DNA of 52,930 bases from JALOAD01 sp023228995 [NCBI: Candidatus Muiribacterium halophilum] (lineage in GTDB: Bacteria; Muiribacteriota; Muiribacteriia; Muiribacteriales), in contig JALOAD010000024.1 in assembly GCA_023228995.1 (NCBI GenBank), positions 1 through 52,930 of the forward strand, in the 5' to 3' direction. The notes beneath the pieces are model-generated. The model ran no database searches. It saw only the letters and a program-made list of their open reading frames with translations, and had not been told where the DNA came from. A program made the translations under genes and the position numbers. Positions 25,957 to 34,910 of the stretch are shown piece by piece. Position 1 is the first letter of the stretch. Each line of letters starts with the position of its first letter.

Positions 25957-27496
25957 AATAAAGAAATTATAAAAACACAAAAATTCTCTGAAATACTTGT
26001 TATTATTGAGGAAAAGCTGAATTTGTCAAAAAAATAGGTCCGACACCAAAGCTTTTTTCTTGATTTTTATTTAATAAATAATTATAATTAAAAAAACATA
26101 TTGGAGGATTTCTGGTGTTTTTAACTTCTTTTTCTGATGTATATATTGAAAAAACTTCATATATTGATGAGGATCATTTTGAGGTCAGACAATGCGGAGA
26201 AAATAAGTCGGGTGTACAATTACCTTCAAATGGACCAGTTATGTTAAATTTTAATTTGGTAAAAAAGAATGTAGATTCTGAAGTTATCCTGATAAAAAAA
26301 CAGGAAGCAATTAATTTTGTAAAACAATATATTGTCGAGAATACTAAAGATATTAAATTCAAGACTCTGGGAAATTATAAAACCGATATTAATTCATTCT
26401 TAAATCAGAACTCAGATATAAAAATATTTAATCTTTCCATATCTGATTTGAAGTTAGGAAAATATTACGAAAACAATAAAAGATCAGTAAGAAAGTATTG
26501 TGCTTATATTCATGAACCAGATTTTACTAATAAGACATCAAAGCAGAATATTGAATATTTAAATGAAAACATATCAGAAAGATTTCTACTTAATAATAAT
26601 TTTATAGTTATTAATGTTAAAGATGCTGATTTGTTAATTAGTCTGAATTTGTTTAATGATAAAACTAAAAATCAGATTTTTATTGATAATTTATTGAGTC
26701 TATTAGAAGAAAAAGATGATAAATTACTTTTTGATTTTGTAAAAAAAGATGAAATAGAGCAAATGAAAGATTTATTTTCTGAATTTCTCAAAACAGATAG
26801 AAATAGCACTGTAATAAAAGAATTTGATAATAAAAAAGAAAAATTAAATACGATATTTTCCAAAATAAAAAAAGGTGAGATAAAGGCAGATGATATTAAA
26901 GAATTAAAAGAAATAACCGTCGATATGTCAAAAATATTTGCATTAAAGAAAAGTCCTGAAATATTTGAAAAAATGAAAGAAAGAAGAGAGGAAATAAAAG
27001 ATAAATTATTTGTTTATAATAGAACTCCTTTAATTGATTTATCAGATACAGTAAACACTTTTCAGATGCAGAGTTCATGGAATAATTCCACAGCAGAGAA
27101 AGTTGGAGTACTTGATGCTGTCTGTGATTATTATATTAATAAAATAGATGACAATAGACTTTTTTTTAATAATATGGCAGATATACAGAAAAACTTTTCA
27201 GCTTTAATCAATAATGGAATAAATGATCAGCAATCTTATCCAATAAATAATATACCTGGACCGAGTATTCCAACAAATCCGACACCATTTCCTACTATTG
27301 GTGGAATAACAAATCGAGAAACTTTTAGTGAAAAAGAAATGCAGGAAAAAATGAAAGAATTAGAAAAAAAAGCTTTAAAATATGAAAATTTTAAAGAATA
27401 TTACATGCAGGAAGAATATAATACAATAAAAGCCTCAGAATTTGGTAAAAGAATGCTTTGCTCAGTATTTATATTTGATAAAATCAGTAATCTTAA
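25957..27496 (+). repeat. 1540-bp duplicated block, copy B
   Basis: Copy of 23241-24780. Its left part holds the last 81 bases of the RAYT gene and the RAYT right end (GGTCCGACACC at 26037-26047) without the rest of the transposon. The direction of copying was therefore from the 22-25 kb region to here. Confidence 0.85.
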
Positions 27497-27770
27497 TGAA
27501 AGAGAATTTAATGACTTTTTAATTAGCCAAAATCGATTTTTAGGATTGGATAGTGAAAAACTCTTTTGGCTTGGTTTTGGGATTACTGTTATCGGTGCAA
27601 CTTGTATTACTGGCGGAGTTGTTGCTATAGGCAGTGCAGCTTATTATGGAACATTAACAGCAGGTGTATCTGGTGCATATGGGTGGATAGGGATTGGAGC
27701 TTTTACATCATTCTGGGACTCAATTACTATGATTGTTTCTTATGATATTATTTTGAATGAACATATGTAA
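26115..27770 (+). CDS. Variable-tail protein, paralogue 3 (putative toxin-like)
   Basis: 551 residues from GTG 26115. Residues 1-460 are the same as in the protein at 23399. The tail diverges after SNLNE but keeps the framework EKLFWLGxGIT, then a different Gly/Ala-rich hydrophobic pair of segments (ITVIGATCITGGVVAIGSAA; GAYGWIGIGAFTSFWDSITM) and a C-terminus DIILNEHM. A small membrane gene follows within 11 bases. The exact sharing of the body with abrupt tail change points to recent duplication plus tail exchange, or gene conversion of the body. Confidence 0.6.
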   Translation: MFLTSFSDVYIEKTSYIDEDHFEVRQCGENKSGVQLPSNGPVMLNFNLVKKNVDSEVILIKKQEAINFVKQYIVENTKDIKFKTLGNYKTDINSFLNQNSDIKIFNLSISDLKLGKYYENNKRSVRKYCAYIHEPDFTNKTSKQNIEYLNENISERFLLNNNFIVINVKDADLLISLNLFNDKTKNQIFIDNLLSLLEEKDDKLLFDFVKKDEIEQMKDLFSEFLKTDRNSTVIKEFDNKKEKLNTIFSKIKKGEIKADDIKELKEITVDMSKIFALKKSPEIFEKMKERREEIKDKLFVYNRTPLIDLSDTVNTFQMQSSWNNSTAEKVGVLDAVCDYYINKIDDNRLFFNNMADIQKNFSALINNGINDQQSYPINNIPGPSIPTNPTPFPTIGGITNRETFSEKEMQEKMKELEKKALKYENFKEYYMQEEYNTIKASEFGKRMLCSVFIFDKISNLNEREFNDFLISQNRFLGLDSEKLFWLGFGITVIGATCITGGVVAIGSAAYYGTLTAGVSGAYGWIGIGAFTSFWDSITMIVSYDIILNEHM

Positions 27771-27780
27771 GGAGATTAAA

Positions 27781-28059
27781 TTGAAAAATATTAAATTCAG
27801 CAAACCATTTTCGATATTTGTTATTTTCATAGTAGTTGGAATTGTTCAATGTTCTTTACTTTGGATCATAGCATCATGCTATAATAATGTCATTCTTTCA
27901 GAAGATCCGAAAACATTCAGGATTATGTTTATGCATATGGGAATTATTCAATTAACATCAAATATGTTTGTATTTATGTTTATATTTTTAATTCAACAGT
28001 TCTTCTGGTCTGAGATCCAGGAAATAAGAAAAGATATTAAAGAATTGAAGAAAGGGTAA
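27781..28059 (+). CDS. Small two-helix membrane protein, possible immunity partner 3
   Basis: 92 residues from TTG 27781, chosen because AAGGAG lies 6 bases upstream; an out-of-phase ATG at 27757 inside the previous gene has no site. Helix 1 is FSIFVIFIVVGIVQCSLLWI, helix 2 LTSNMFVFMFIFLIQQFF, followed by a charged C-terminus (EIQEIRKDIKELKKG) like the coiled tail of the protein at 20376. It is the third small membrane gene directly after a variable-tail gene. Confidence 0.55.
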   Translation: MKNIKFSKPFSIFVIFIVVGIVQCSLLWIIASCYNNVILSEDPKTFRIMFMHMGIIQLTSNMFVFMFIFLIQQFFWSEIQEIRKDIKELKKG

Positions 28060-28063
28060 TATT

Positions 28064-28245
28064 GGTGTCGGACCTTAATATTTGACATTTATAAGTAAGA
28101 TTATTATAATTAAGGCATGGGCAGAGAACTTAGAATTGAATATAAAGGTGCTTTATATCTTGTTATGAGTCGAGGGAATACTAGAAGTCGAATATTTCAG
28201 AGCGAACTTGATAAACAGAAGTTAAACCTTATTCTGTTTTTTTAA
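28064..28245 (+). mobile_element. Truncated RAYT unit
   Basis: The left end GGTGTCGGACC (28064-28074) and the first ~107 bases of the transposase gene (ATG 28117) are nearly the same as in 22327-22486. Homology stops at 28223 where the sequence joins GTTAAACCTTATTCTG, also found at 25372, and the frame ends at 28245. It is a 5' fragment only. Confidence 0.75.
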
Positions 28246-28270
28246 AATGATTTATGTTAATCTATTTAAT

Positions 28271-28657
28271 ATGAAAAAAAATGAAAACAATCTTGAAAAA
28301 ACTGTTAAAATTGCTCTGATTTGCTATGCTTCTATTGGTATTTTGTTTGTATTAATTAGTATTTTTCTTTTATACCAAAATAATGTTAATTTACAAAATA
28401 TTTTATATCCAATAATTGGCATTATTCTTATTATTAGTTCTTTTATTGTTAAAAAAAGAATTAATAATGGTTTTTATAAAAATGTTGAAGAAGATAAAAA
28501 TTTTGCTATTTTGAATTTCGGATTTATTACTATGACAACTAGTATTACTTTTTCACAGAATATTCTTGCTATTATTGGAATTATTGTTTATATAGCTGGT
28601 TTTTTTGCTAAATTCCCTAAACCCAAAATTAAAAATGAAATAAAAAAATACAATTAA
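28271..28657 (+). CDS. Small four-helix membrane protein
   Basis: 128 residues from ATG 28271, matched to the start of the copy at 25419; an in-frame ATG at 28247 would add eight residues. Hydrophobic segments: ~14-35, 43-62, 83-98 and 99-116, then a basic tail (FPKPKIKNEIKKYN). It comes after the third cassette as the 25419 copy comes after the second. It may therefore be a regular fourth component of the cassette, or simply carried along by duplication. Family not recognised. Confidence 0.5.
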   Translation: MKKNENNLEKTVKIALICYASIGILFVLISIFLLYQNNVNLQNILYPIIGIILIISSFIVKKRINNGFYKNVEEDKNFAILNFGFITMTTSITFSQNILAIIGIIVYIAGFFAKFPKPKIKNEIKKYN

Positions 28658-28837
28658 AACAAAGAATAATCGCTAAATTTCAATATATTTTAACATTATC
28701 ATATTAAAAAAATAAAAATAATGATATAATAAATTTTATTGTTATATATTTAATATAAAGTGCTTGACATGAAAATTGCAATAGAATAATTCTTAATTCT
28801 TTGATTTCTTTATATTATTAACAATTTAGGAGTAAAA

Positions 28838-30991
28838 ATGAAGTTAAAAGCTTTGTTGTTTTTGATTGTTTTTATGATATTTTCTGTAAATGTTTTTTCT
28901 CAAGTTTTAGAGGATATTGCTATTATAAAAAAAAGAGGTGAGCTTCTTGTTGGTATTTGTGATATTGAAACTGCTCCATTTTTTTATAAGGATAAAAATA
29001 ATACTTTAAAAGGTATTGATATTGACCTTGTTAAGGATATTTCAAAAAAACTTGGTGTTTCATACAGATTTATCAATGCACCGAGTTTTGATAAGGTTAT
29101 TGATGATGTTTATTTGGGTAAAACAGATATTGCTGTATCAAATCTTAGTATAACCCTTGAAAGAGCTCAAAAAGTTCTTTTTACGCAATCTTATATTAAT
29201 CTTAAAATGAGTGCTTTTGTTAATCAGTTAAGCGTTGATAAGCTTAAAAACGGAGATAATCTTGAGCTTAATAGAAACAATGTTAAAATCGGTGTTCTTG
29301 CAGGTTCATCTTATGAGGATTTTTCAAAATCATTGTTTCCTCTTGCAGATATAGTAACTTTTGCTGAATGGGAAGTTATTCTTGATAATGTCTTAAAAAA
29401 AAATATTGATGCTGCTTTTTATGATGAAGTTGCAATTGGAAGAACTTTAAAAAAAAATCCTTCAATAGGTCTTAAATTAAAAATGATTTCTTTTAATAAT
29501 ACAGTTGATCCAATTTCAATTGCTGTACCAAATGATAAAATTCAACTTTTTGAATGGTTGAAACATTATCTTGATATTAATAAAATTGATAAGAATATTG
29601 ACGAATATATAAATGAATATATTTATGATTTGGATTTGAGAAATATTGAAAAAGTCAAATATGTAAGGGTTAAAACATATAATATCGATATGAAATATAC
29701 CATGCCTGGAATAATTATTTTTATTGGTGTGTTTTTCTTTTGGAAAACGAAAAGTAAAAACAAACTTGTCAATATATCAAAATTTCTAACTAGTCCTTGG
29801 ACGATAATAATAAGTATGATTGCTGGAGTTTTTTACGGAATTTATCTTAAAGGTGAGCAAAGCATTTGTTTTGGTTTTGGTGATTTTTATCTAACTTTAT
29901 TACAGATGTGTTCATTACCTATAATGATAACTGCGATAATAACATCTCTTGGTAAATTATTTAGAACAAGAGATTCATCTTCTTATATTAAAAAGCTTAT
30001 TTTGTTAATTACAATTGTTTTAATTTTAGCAAGTATTACCGGAGTATTTGGTGGTATTATTGGAAATCCTGGTTCATCGCTTGATGAAAACGCTAAAAAA
30101 ATCCTTGGTGAAACTGTTAATACAACTAGAAAAGCTGAGTCAAACATTTTAAATTCTGAAAGTTTGATAAAAAGAATAATTCCTTCCAATATATTTTCAG
30201 CATTATCCTCAGGAGATGTGCTTGGAATACTTGTTTTTTCAATATTACTTGGACTTTCTTTAGGATTTTTAGATAATAATACAGGTGAAGAAATATTTTG
30301 TGTACTCGATTCACTTTTCAACTCATTAATTCAGATAATTAACTGGTCAATATATATTTTACCAATTGCACTTTTTGCATTAATGGCTAAGCAGATATCA
30401 GGATTTGGACCAGAAATTATAATTGCCATGGGAAGATTTGTGTTTATATATCACATTTTATGTATTATTTTTTTAATTATAGTTATATTTGTTATATCAA
30501 AAAACACAAAAACATCTATGAAAAAAATTGTTAAAAATCTCAAAAATGCACTTATAATTGCTTTTGGTACTTCTTCTGGATATGCAGCTATGCCAGTTGC
30601 AATGGAGAGTCTTGAAAAGAATTTCAACGTTGAATCTTCAAAAGTAAAACTCATAATGCCTCTTGGTTTAACAATATGTAGGCCTGGAACAATAATAAAT
30701 CTTGCTTTAGGAACTGTTTTTATTGCACAGCTTTTTGATGTATCACTCTTTATTAATTTTAGATGGCTTGGAGTTATATTAGGGGTTATAGTTTCTGGAT
30801 TTGCAGCATCAGGAGCTCCTGGAGCTATTGAAATTTCAATGCTTTCTATATTTTTCCCATTTCTTGGATTACCTATGGAAGTTACAACAATTTTGCTACT
30901 TGCTGTTAATTCAATAACTGATCCTATAAGAACAATGCTAAATGTAATGACAAATTCAGGAATTACTATATTATCTTCAAAGGATTCTTAA
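28838..30991 (+). CDS. Solute-binding protein fused to a DAACS (SDF) symporter
   Basis: 717 residues. Signal peptide (1-21), then a family 3 periplasmic solute-binding domain (~25-265: IIKKRGELLVGICDIETAPF, DIDLVKDISKKLGV, GKTDIAVSNLSITLERAQKV). A linker helix follows (~285-303), then a Na+/H+-dicarboxylate/amino-acid symporter domain (~315-712). Visible symporter motifs: FGTSSGYAAMPVA (hairpin 1), MPLGLTICRPGTIINLA (normally NMDGT), GAPGAIEISML and DPIRTMLNVMTN. Substrate is probably an amino acid or dicarboxylate captured by the fused domain. The CRPGT in place of NMDGT changes the cation-site region. Start follows TTAGGAG. Confidence 0.85.
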   Translation: MKLKALLFLIVFMIFSVNVFSQVLEDIAIIKKRGELLVGICDIETAPFFYKDKNNTLKGIDIDLVKDISKKLGVSYRFINAPSFDKVIDDVYLGKTDIAVSNLSITLERAQKVLFTQSYINLKMSAFVNQLSVDKLKNGDNLELNRNNVKIGVLAGSSYEDFSKSLFPLADIVTFAEWEVILDNVLKKNIDAAFYDEVAIGRTLKKNPSIGLKLKMISFNNTVDPISIAVPNDKIQLFEWLKHYLDINKIDKNIDEYINEYIYDLDLRNIEKVKYVRVKTYNIDMKYTMPGIIIFIGVFFFWKTKSKNKLVNISKFLTSPWTIIISMIAGVFYGIYLKGEQSICFGFGDFYLTLLQMCSLPIMITAIITSLGKLFRTRDSSSYIKKLILLITIVLILASITGVFGGIIGNPGSSLDENAKKILGETVNTTRKAESNILNSESLIKRIIPSNIFSALSSGDVLGILVFSILLGLSLGFLDNNTGEEIFCVLDSLFNSLIQIINWSIYILPIALFALMAKQISGFGPEIIIAMGRFVFIYHILCIIFLIIVIFVISKNTKTSMKKIVKNLKNALIIAFGTSSGYAAMPVAMESLEKNFNVESSKVKLIMPLGLTICRPGTIINLALGTVFIAQLFDVSLFINFRWLGVILGVIVSGFAASGAPGAIEISMLSIFFPFLGLPMEVTTILLLAVNSITDPIRTMLNVMTNSGITILSSKDS

Positions 30992-30992
30992 A

Positions 30993-31871
30993 TTGAGTGA
31001 TTTTGAAATTTTTTATATTGATAAAAGAAACTTGACCGAATTTTCAGTTCTTATGACTGATAATGAGTTTGATATAGCTTTAAAAAATAATGATATTTAT
31101 GTTGGTGCAAGGATTTTTGGAATTCCAGTAGCTTATAGTAGAATATCTTTTAGAAATTCGGATACAGCGGTTATTTCTTATCTTTTTGTTGTTGCAAAAT
31201 ATAGAAGACGAGGACTTGCTACTCAAATATTACATGAAATTTTGCAAAATAATTCTATAAAATTTGTAAACAAGTTTTTGGTTGAGTATAGAAAAGAAAA
31301 AAATAAACATAGTGCTATTGAGATTTTTCTTGAAAACAATGGTTTTTGTGATAAAAAACTTATTTCAGTTGTTTGCAGGACTGATTTTAGAATTCTTGAT
31401 GCAAAATGGTTTGATAAAGTTAGTATTCCTGAGAAGTTCAAAGTTGTTAAATGGAGTGAAGTTGAGGATGATTTAAAAGAAAATCTATGTAATGATTCTC
31501 AAAAAGATGATTGGGAAAGGTTGAGACTTTCTCCGTTTTCAGATGATTGTAAGGATTATTTTGATTTGAATAGTTTATGTATTATTTATGAAAATAATAT
31601 AATTGGATGGAATATTACTACAAAGATTAATGAAAAAACTATTAGATATTCAAATCTTTATGTTAGGAGTAAGTATAAAAAACTAGGTTATTCAATTGCT
31701 TTGCTTGGGCAAGCTATTAAAATTCAGCAAAAATATAGACCTGATATGGATTGTGGTTTATGGTGTGCCTCGGCTGAGAATAGACAGATGGTTAATTTTA
31801 TTACAAGAAGAATGTTTCCTTATGTAGATTATATAAAATATGAATACAGAATGACATATAAAAAAAATTAA
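30993..31871 (+). CDS. Double-GNAT N-acetyltransferase-like protein 1
   Basis: 292 residues from TTG 30993, one base after the preceding stop, with AAAGGA inside the end of that gene. Two GNAT units are visible: residues ~5-130 with the acetyl-CoA loop VVAKYRRRGLATQILHEIL, and ~150-290 with a weaker loop VRSKYKKLGYSIALLGQAI. The C-terminus (DCGLWCASAENRQMVNFITR) is conserved in a second protein at 37862. The two copies flank the RiPP genes, so acetylation of the peptide, or self-protection by it, is a reasonable guess; not shown. It could also belong with the transporter it abuts. Confidence 0.65.
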   Translation: MSDFEIFYIDKRNLTEFSVLMTDNEFDIALKNNDIYVGARIFGIPVAYSRISFRNSDTAVISYLFVVAKYRRRGLATQILHEILQNNSIKFVNKFLVEYRKEKNKHSAIEIFLENNGFCDKKLISVVCRTDFRILDAKWFDKVSIPEKFKVVKWSEVEDDLKENLCNDSQKDDWERLRLSPFSDDCKDYFDLNSLCIIYENNIIGWNITTKINEKTIRYSNLYVRSKYKKLGYSIALLGQAIKIQQKYRPDMDCGLWCASAENRQMVNFITRRMFPYVDYIKYEYRMTYKKN

Positions 31872-31924
31872 ATGCTTCGCAATGTTCACTCAAGTTACCA
31901 AGTAGATTTTTTTTGCTTTTGTTT

Positions 31925-33592
31925 TTATACACTATTTACACTGCCAGAATGCCAGATTTCAGCCTGTGAAGGTTGATTTATAATAAAGAATTTTTCTAAT
32001 ATAAGAGTGTTTTTATTAATTATTTTGCGTATGTTTTTAATCATTAGAGTGTTTTTTGATGATACTACATGATGTGAGAATATTTCAGCATTTATTTCTT
32101 TGAGTACTTTGAATAACAGTTGATGTTCTGAGTAATTTGTGTTTGGTATTGTTGTGTTTATACCTAGTGATAATATAAAGTTGTAAGTTAGGCATATTTG
32201 GTTTTTTTCAAGTTCATATACAAGTTTGTTAACTAATAAATCTGATTTTTTAGCATTAAGATTATCAGATTCCCAGTCAGGTGTTGAATATTTTTTATTG
32301 TGAATTAGTTTATATCCATATTTTGTAGGATTTTTATATATTGGTGTGTCAGGTTCTATTGCCAGAGGATATATATCGCATACATCAATTTTATTATCTT
32401 TTATGAATTTATATATATCTTGTGGAGTTTGTGTTGTATTATCAGGAAGTCCGATTATAAAAGAACCATAAACAATTATTTTATTTTTTCTTAAAAGCTC
32501 AATTGAAGTTTTTATTTGAGATATATCAACTTTTTTATTGATTTTTTGTAATGTGCTGTTTTTAGTGCTTTCTATCCCCATATAGGTAACTTTGCAGCCT
32601 GATTTTGCCATTTTAATAGCAATTTCTTCGTTTATATCAGAAGCTCTTACAAAAGCATACCAACTTATATTGATTTTTGATTCTATTATTTTATCAAGAA
32701 TTTCATTAAATCTTGATAAAGGTGTTGAAAATGTTGTGTCAAAAAAGAAAAATTCATTAACTCCTTCATTATAAGCTTGATTAATAGTATTAAAAAGCTT
32801 TTTAGCACTTTTTATACGATAATTTGGTGAAAGTGTTGGAAATCTGCAATATGCACAATTAAATGGACAACCACGACTTCCTTCTATAAAAATTCTTTTT
32901 ATATTATTAGATATATTTTTCAATTTTGGAAATGGATAATTATCAAGAGATTCATTGTTTGTATTGAATTTAAATATATAGGTTGAGTCTGAAATAATAC
33001 ACTTGTGTTTTATTGAATCTATATTATTTTTACAAACAATATTTTTTACAATATCTGCAAAAATTATTTCACCATCACCATAAACGCAAGCATATATTTT
33101 TTTTAAATCTTCTTTTTTTAAATGTTCAACAAGAATTTGGGTTTTAGAGCCACCAAGTATTATTTTACTATAAGGAAAAATTTTATTAACTAAATTTATA
33201 AATTCTGATAATTCAAAAACATTTCCAATAAGACTTGTTGAAATTCCTACAGTTACAGGATTTAATTTTAAACTTAATTTTTGAATAAAATCTTCTATAT
33301 TTTCATTTAAAAATAATCTATCTGCTATATGATAGGAAAGATTGTTTTTTTTAAACATACTTAAAACAGGTGGGATTTGAAAACTTATAAATTCTGAGGG
33401 TGAAAAACTTGTATAATTCGCACTTGAGTTAATATTATCATTTGATAATTTTGAGAAGAAATATTCGTAAATCCTATATCTTTTTTTAAACAATATACTT
33501 AATTTGACGGTTTCTCTATCTTTTTTTACATTATTGAAATATATATCATCTGATAATGGTATTATAAGTAGTGTATCAATGTTTTTAATCAT
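31925..33592 (-). CDS. B12-binding-domain-type radical SAM protein
   Basis: 555 residues. Residues ~1-190 have the layout of a cobalamin-binding (Rossmann-like) domain (VTVGISTSLIGNVFELSEFI, YSKIILGGSKTQILVEHL) without an obvious DxHxxG. Then comes the radical SAM core with EGSRGCPFNCAYCRFP, giving CxxxCxxC for the 4Fe-4S cluster, and GIESTKNSTLQKINKK. The C-terminal ~130 residues are unassigned. The family includes methyltransferases and other peptide- or lipid-modifying enzymes. It lies divergently beside the first RiPP precursor, so a role in RiPP modification is likely by context. Confidence 0.75.
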   Translation of the reverse strand: MIKNIDTLLIIPLSDDIYFNNVKKDRETVKLSILFKKRYRIYEYFFSKLSNDNINSSANYTSFSPSEFISFQIPPVLSMFKKNNLSYHIADRLFLNENIEDFIQKLSLKLNPVTVGISTSLIGNVFELSEFINLVNKIFPYSKIILGGSKTQILVEHLKKEDLKKIYACVYGDGEIIFADIVKNIVCKNNIDSIKHKCIISDSTYIFKFNTNNESLDNYPFPKLKNISNNIKRIFIEGSRGCPFNCAYCRFPTLSPNYRIKSAKKLFNTINQAYNEGVNEFFFFDTTFSTPLSRFNEILDKIIESKINISWYAFVRASDINEEIAIKMAKSGCKVTYMGIESTKNSTLQKINKKVDISQIKTSIELLRKNKIIVYGSFIIGLPDNTTQTPQDIYKFIKDNKIDVCDIYPLAIEPDTPIYKNPTKYGYKLIHNKKYSTPDWESDNLNAKKSDLLVNKLVYELEKNQICLTYNFILSLGINTTIPNTNYSEHQLLFKVLKEINAEIFSHHVVSSKNTLMIKNIRKIINKNTLILEKFFIINQPSQAEIWHSGSVNSV

Positions 33593-33855
33593 TTTATATT
33601 TATAACACTAAAACAAATAAAATTCAAATTGAGTAATCTGAGTGAAATCCTTCCTTTTATAAATTTTGTTGTAATTTAATAACGGAGCCCAATTTTTTAT
33701 AGATTTATAAGTTGTTTTCAATATAAAAATAATTTTAATAATAAAAAATATAAGTTAGGGTTTAAAAAAAAATAATAAAAAAATGGTAATCCTTAAAATA
33801 TGCTAGTTTTTGTTTATATGATACTATATTAACGATATATATTTTTAAAAAAATA

Positions 33856-33864
33856 TGGTATAAT
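33856..33864 (+). promoter_or_regulatory. Extended -10 promoter before the RiPP precursors
   Basis: TGGTATAAT (33856-33864) is a consensus extended -10; there is no clear -35 at the right distance. AAAGGAGG follows, then the first precursor start at 33885. Confidence 0.55.
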
Positions 33865-33884
33865 TTTAAAAAAAGGAGGAATTT

Positions 33885-34202
33885 ATGAATTGGACAAAAG
33901 AAGAAATCGATAAAACAATTGATATTATTATGAAAAAATCCTCTATTGATAAAGGTTTTAGAAAAAAAGTACTTGAAAAACCAGAAACTGTTATAAAAGA
34001 CATTTCAGGAAAGGATATTCCTACAAATTTCAAAATAAAAGTAATTGAAAATAAAACAAATTACAATCAGACTTTTGTGTTAAATGATTTTTTAGGCGAA
34101 GAACTTACAGATGAAGAACTTGATAATGTAGCTGGTGGAAGAGGTTGTGGAGACAAGTGTGATACTTATACAAAATGTTATTGTGTAGAGCAAAGAAGGT
34201 AG
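33885..34202 (+). CDS. RiPP precursor 1 (NHLP/Nif11-type leader, Cys-rich core)
   Basis: 105 residues. A long leader of ~85 residues begins MNWTKEEIDKTIDIIMKK and ends ELTDEELDNVAGG, the double-glycine cleavage motif of the NHLP (nitrile hydratase-like leader peptide)/Nif11 superfamily. The core after GG is RGCGDKCDTYTKCYCVEQRR with four Cys in the pattern C-x3-C-x5-C-x-C. Strong site AAAAGGAGG before ATG. The leader is shared with six more genes downstream while the core differs. The radical SAM enzymes on both sides are the probable modifiers. Confidence 0.85.
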   Translation: MNWTKEEIDKTIDIIMKKSSIDKGFRKKVLEKPETVIKDISGKDIPTNFKIKVIENKTNYNQTFVLNDFLGEELTDEELDNVAGGRGCGDKCDTYTKCYCVEQRR

Positions 34203-34209
34203 GTAAATT

Positions 34210-34524
34210 ATGTGGACTAAAGAAAAAGTTGATAAAACAATTGATTTTTTAATGAAAAAAGCTTCAACAGATTTAAAATTTAGAAAATCTGTTATTTTAG
34301 AACCTGAAAAAGCAATATTTGATATTACAGGTGAAAAAGTTCCTGAAGATTTCAAGATAAAAGTTATTGAAAATATTCCAGGTTATGATGAGACCTTTGT
34401 ATTAAATGATTTTTTAAGCGAAGAATTAACAGAGGAAGAACTTGATAATGTGGCAGGTGGCAGAGGCAGATGCACAAGAGATTGTGGAAAATATACAAAT
34501 TGTTATTGCAATGTTGTAGCTTAA
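34210..34524 (+). CDS. RiPP precursor 2
   Basis: 104 residues, 7 bases after precursor 1, starting ATG 34210 after GTAGGTAAATT. The leader starts MWTKEKVDKTIDFLMKK and ends EELDNVAGG. The core GRGRCTRDCGKYTNCYCNVV again has C-x3-C-x5-C-x-C, with basic residues between the first two Cys. Leader divergence from precursor 1 is moderate, so the duplication is not recent. Confidence 0.85.
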   Translation: MWTKEKVDKTIDFLMKKASTDLKFRKSVILEPEKAIFDITGEKVPEDFKIKVIENIPGYDETFVLNDFLSEELTEEELDNVAGGRGRCTRDCGKYTNCYCNVVA

Positions 34525-34573
34525 TTGTTTCAAAACAAATATCATGTTTTAATAAAAATAATTAGGAGGTTGC

Positions 34574-34876
34574 ATGGTTTGGACACAACAGGAAGTAAAA
34601 GAAACAATAGCAAAAATTCAAAGCAAAGCCTCAACAGACAAGGAATTTAGAAAAAAAGTACTTTTAAATCCTGAAAAAGCAGTTAAAGAAATCGTCGGAA
34701 AAGATTTACCTAATGGCTTTAAGATGAAAATTATAGAAAACGCCAAAGGAATTGATCAGACTTATGTATTACCAGATTTTATCGGTGAAGAACTTACAGA
34801 TGAACAGCTTGATAATGTAGCAGGTGGTAGAGGATGTGATACAAAAAGTACTTGCACAAAATTTTTAGATATGTAG
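34574..34876 (+). CDS. RiPP precursor 3
   Basis: 100 residues with AGGAGG before ATG 34574. Leader ends ELTDEQLDNVAGG. The core is short: RGCDTKSTCTKFLDM with only two Cys (C-x5-C). It departs from the four-Cys pattern, so either the product is different or the 3' end is degenerate. Confidence 0.82.
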   Translation: MVWTQQEVKETIAKIQSKASTDKEFRKKVLLNPEKAVKEIVGKDLPNGFKMKIIENAKGIDQTYVLPDFIGEELTDEQLDNVAGGRGCDTKSTCTKFLDM

Positions 34877-34910
34877 AATTGCAACAAATAACATTATAAA
34901 GGGGCATTAA

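Noticed and set aside
31282-31476. 64-codon plus-strand ORF inside GNAT 1
   Set aside because: It is an alternative frame of a gene with a clear acetyltransferase signature.
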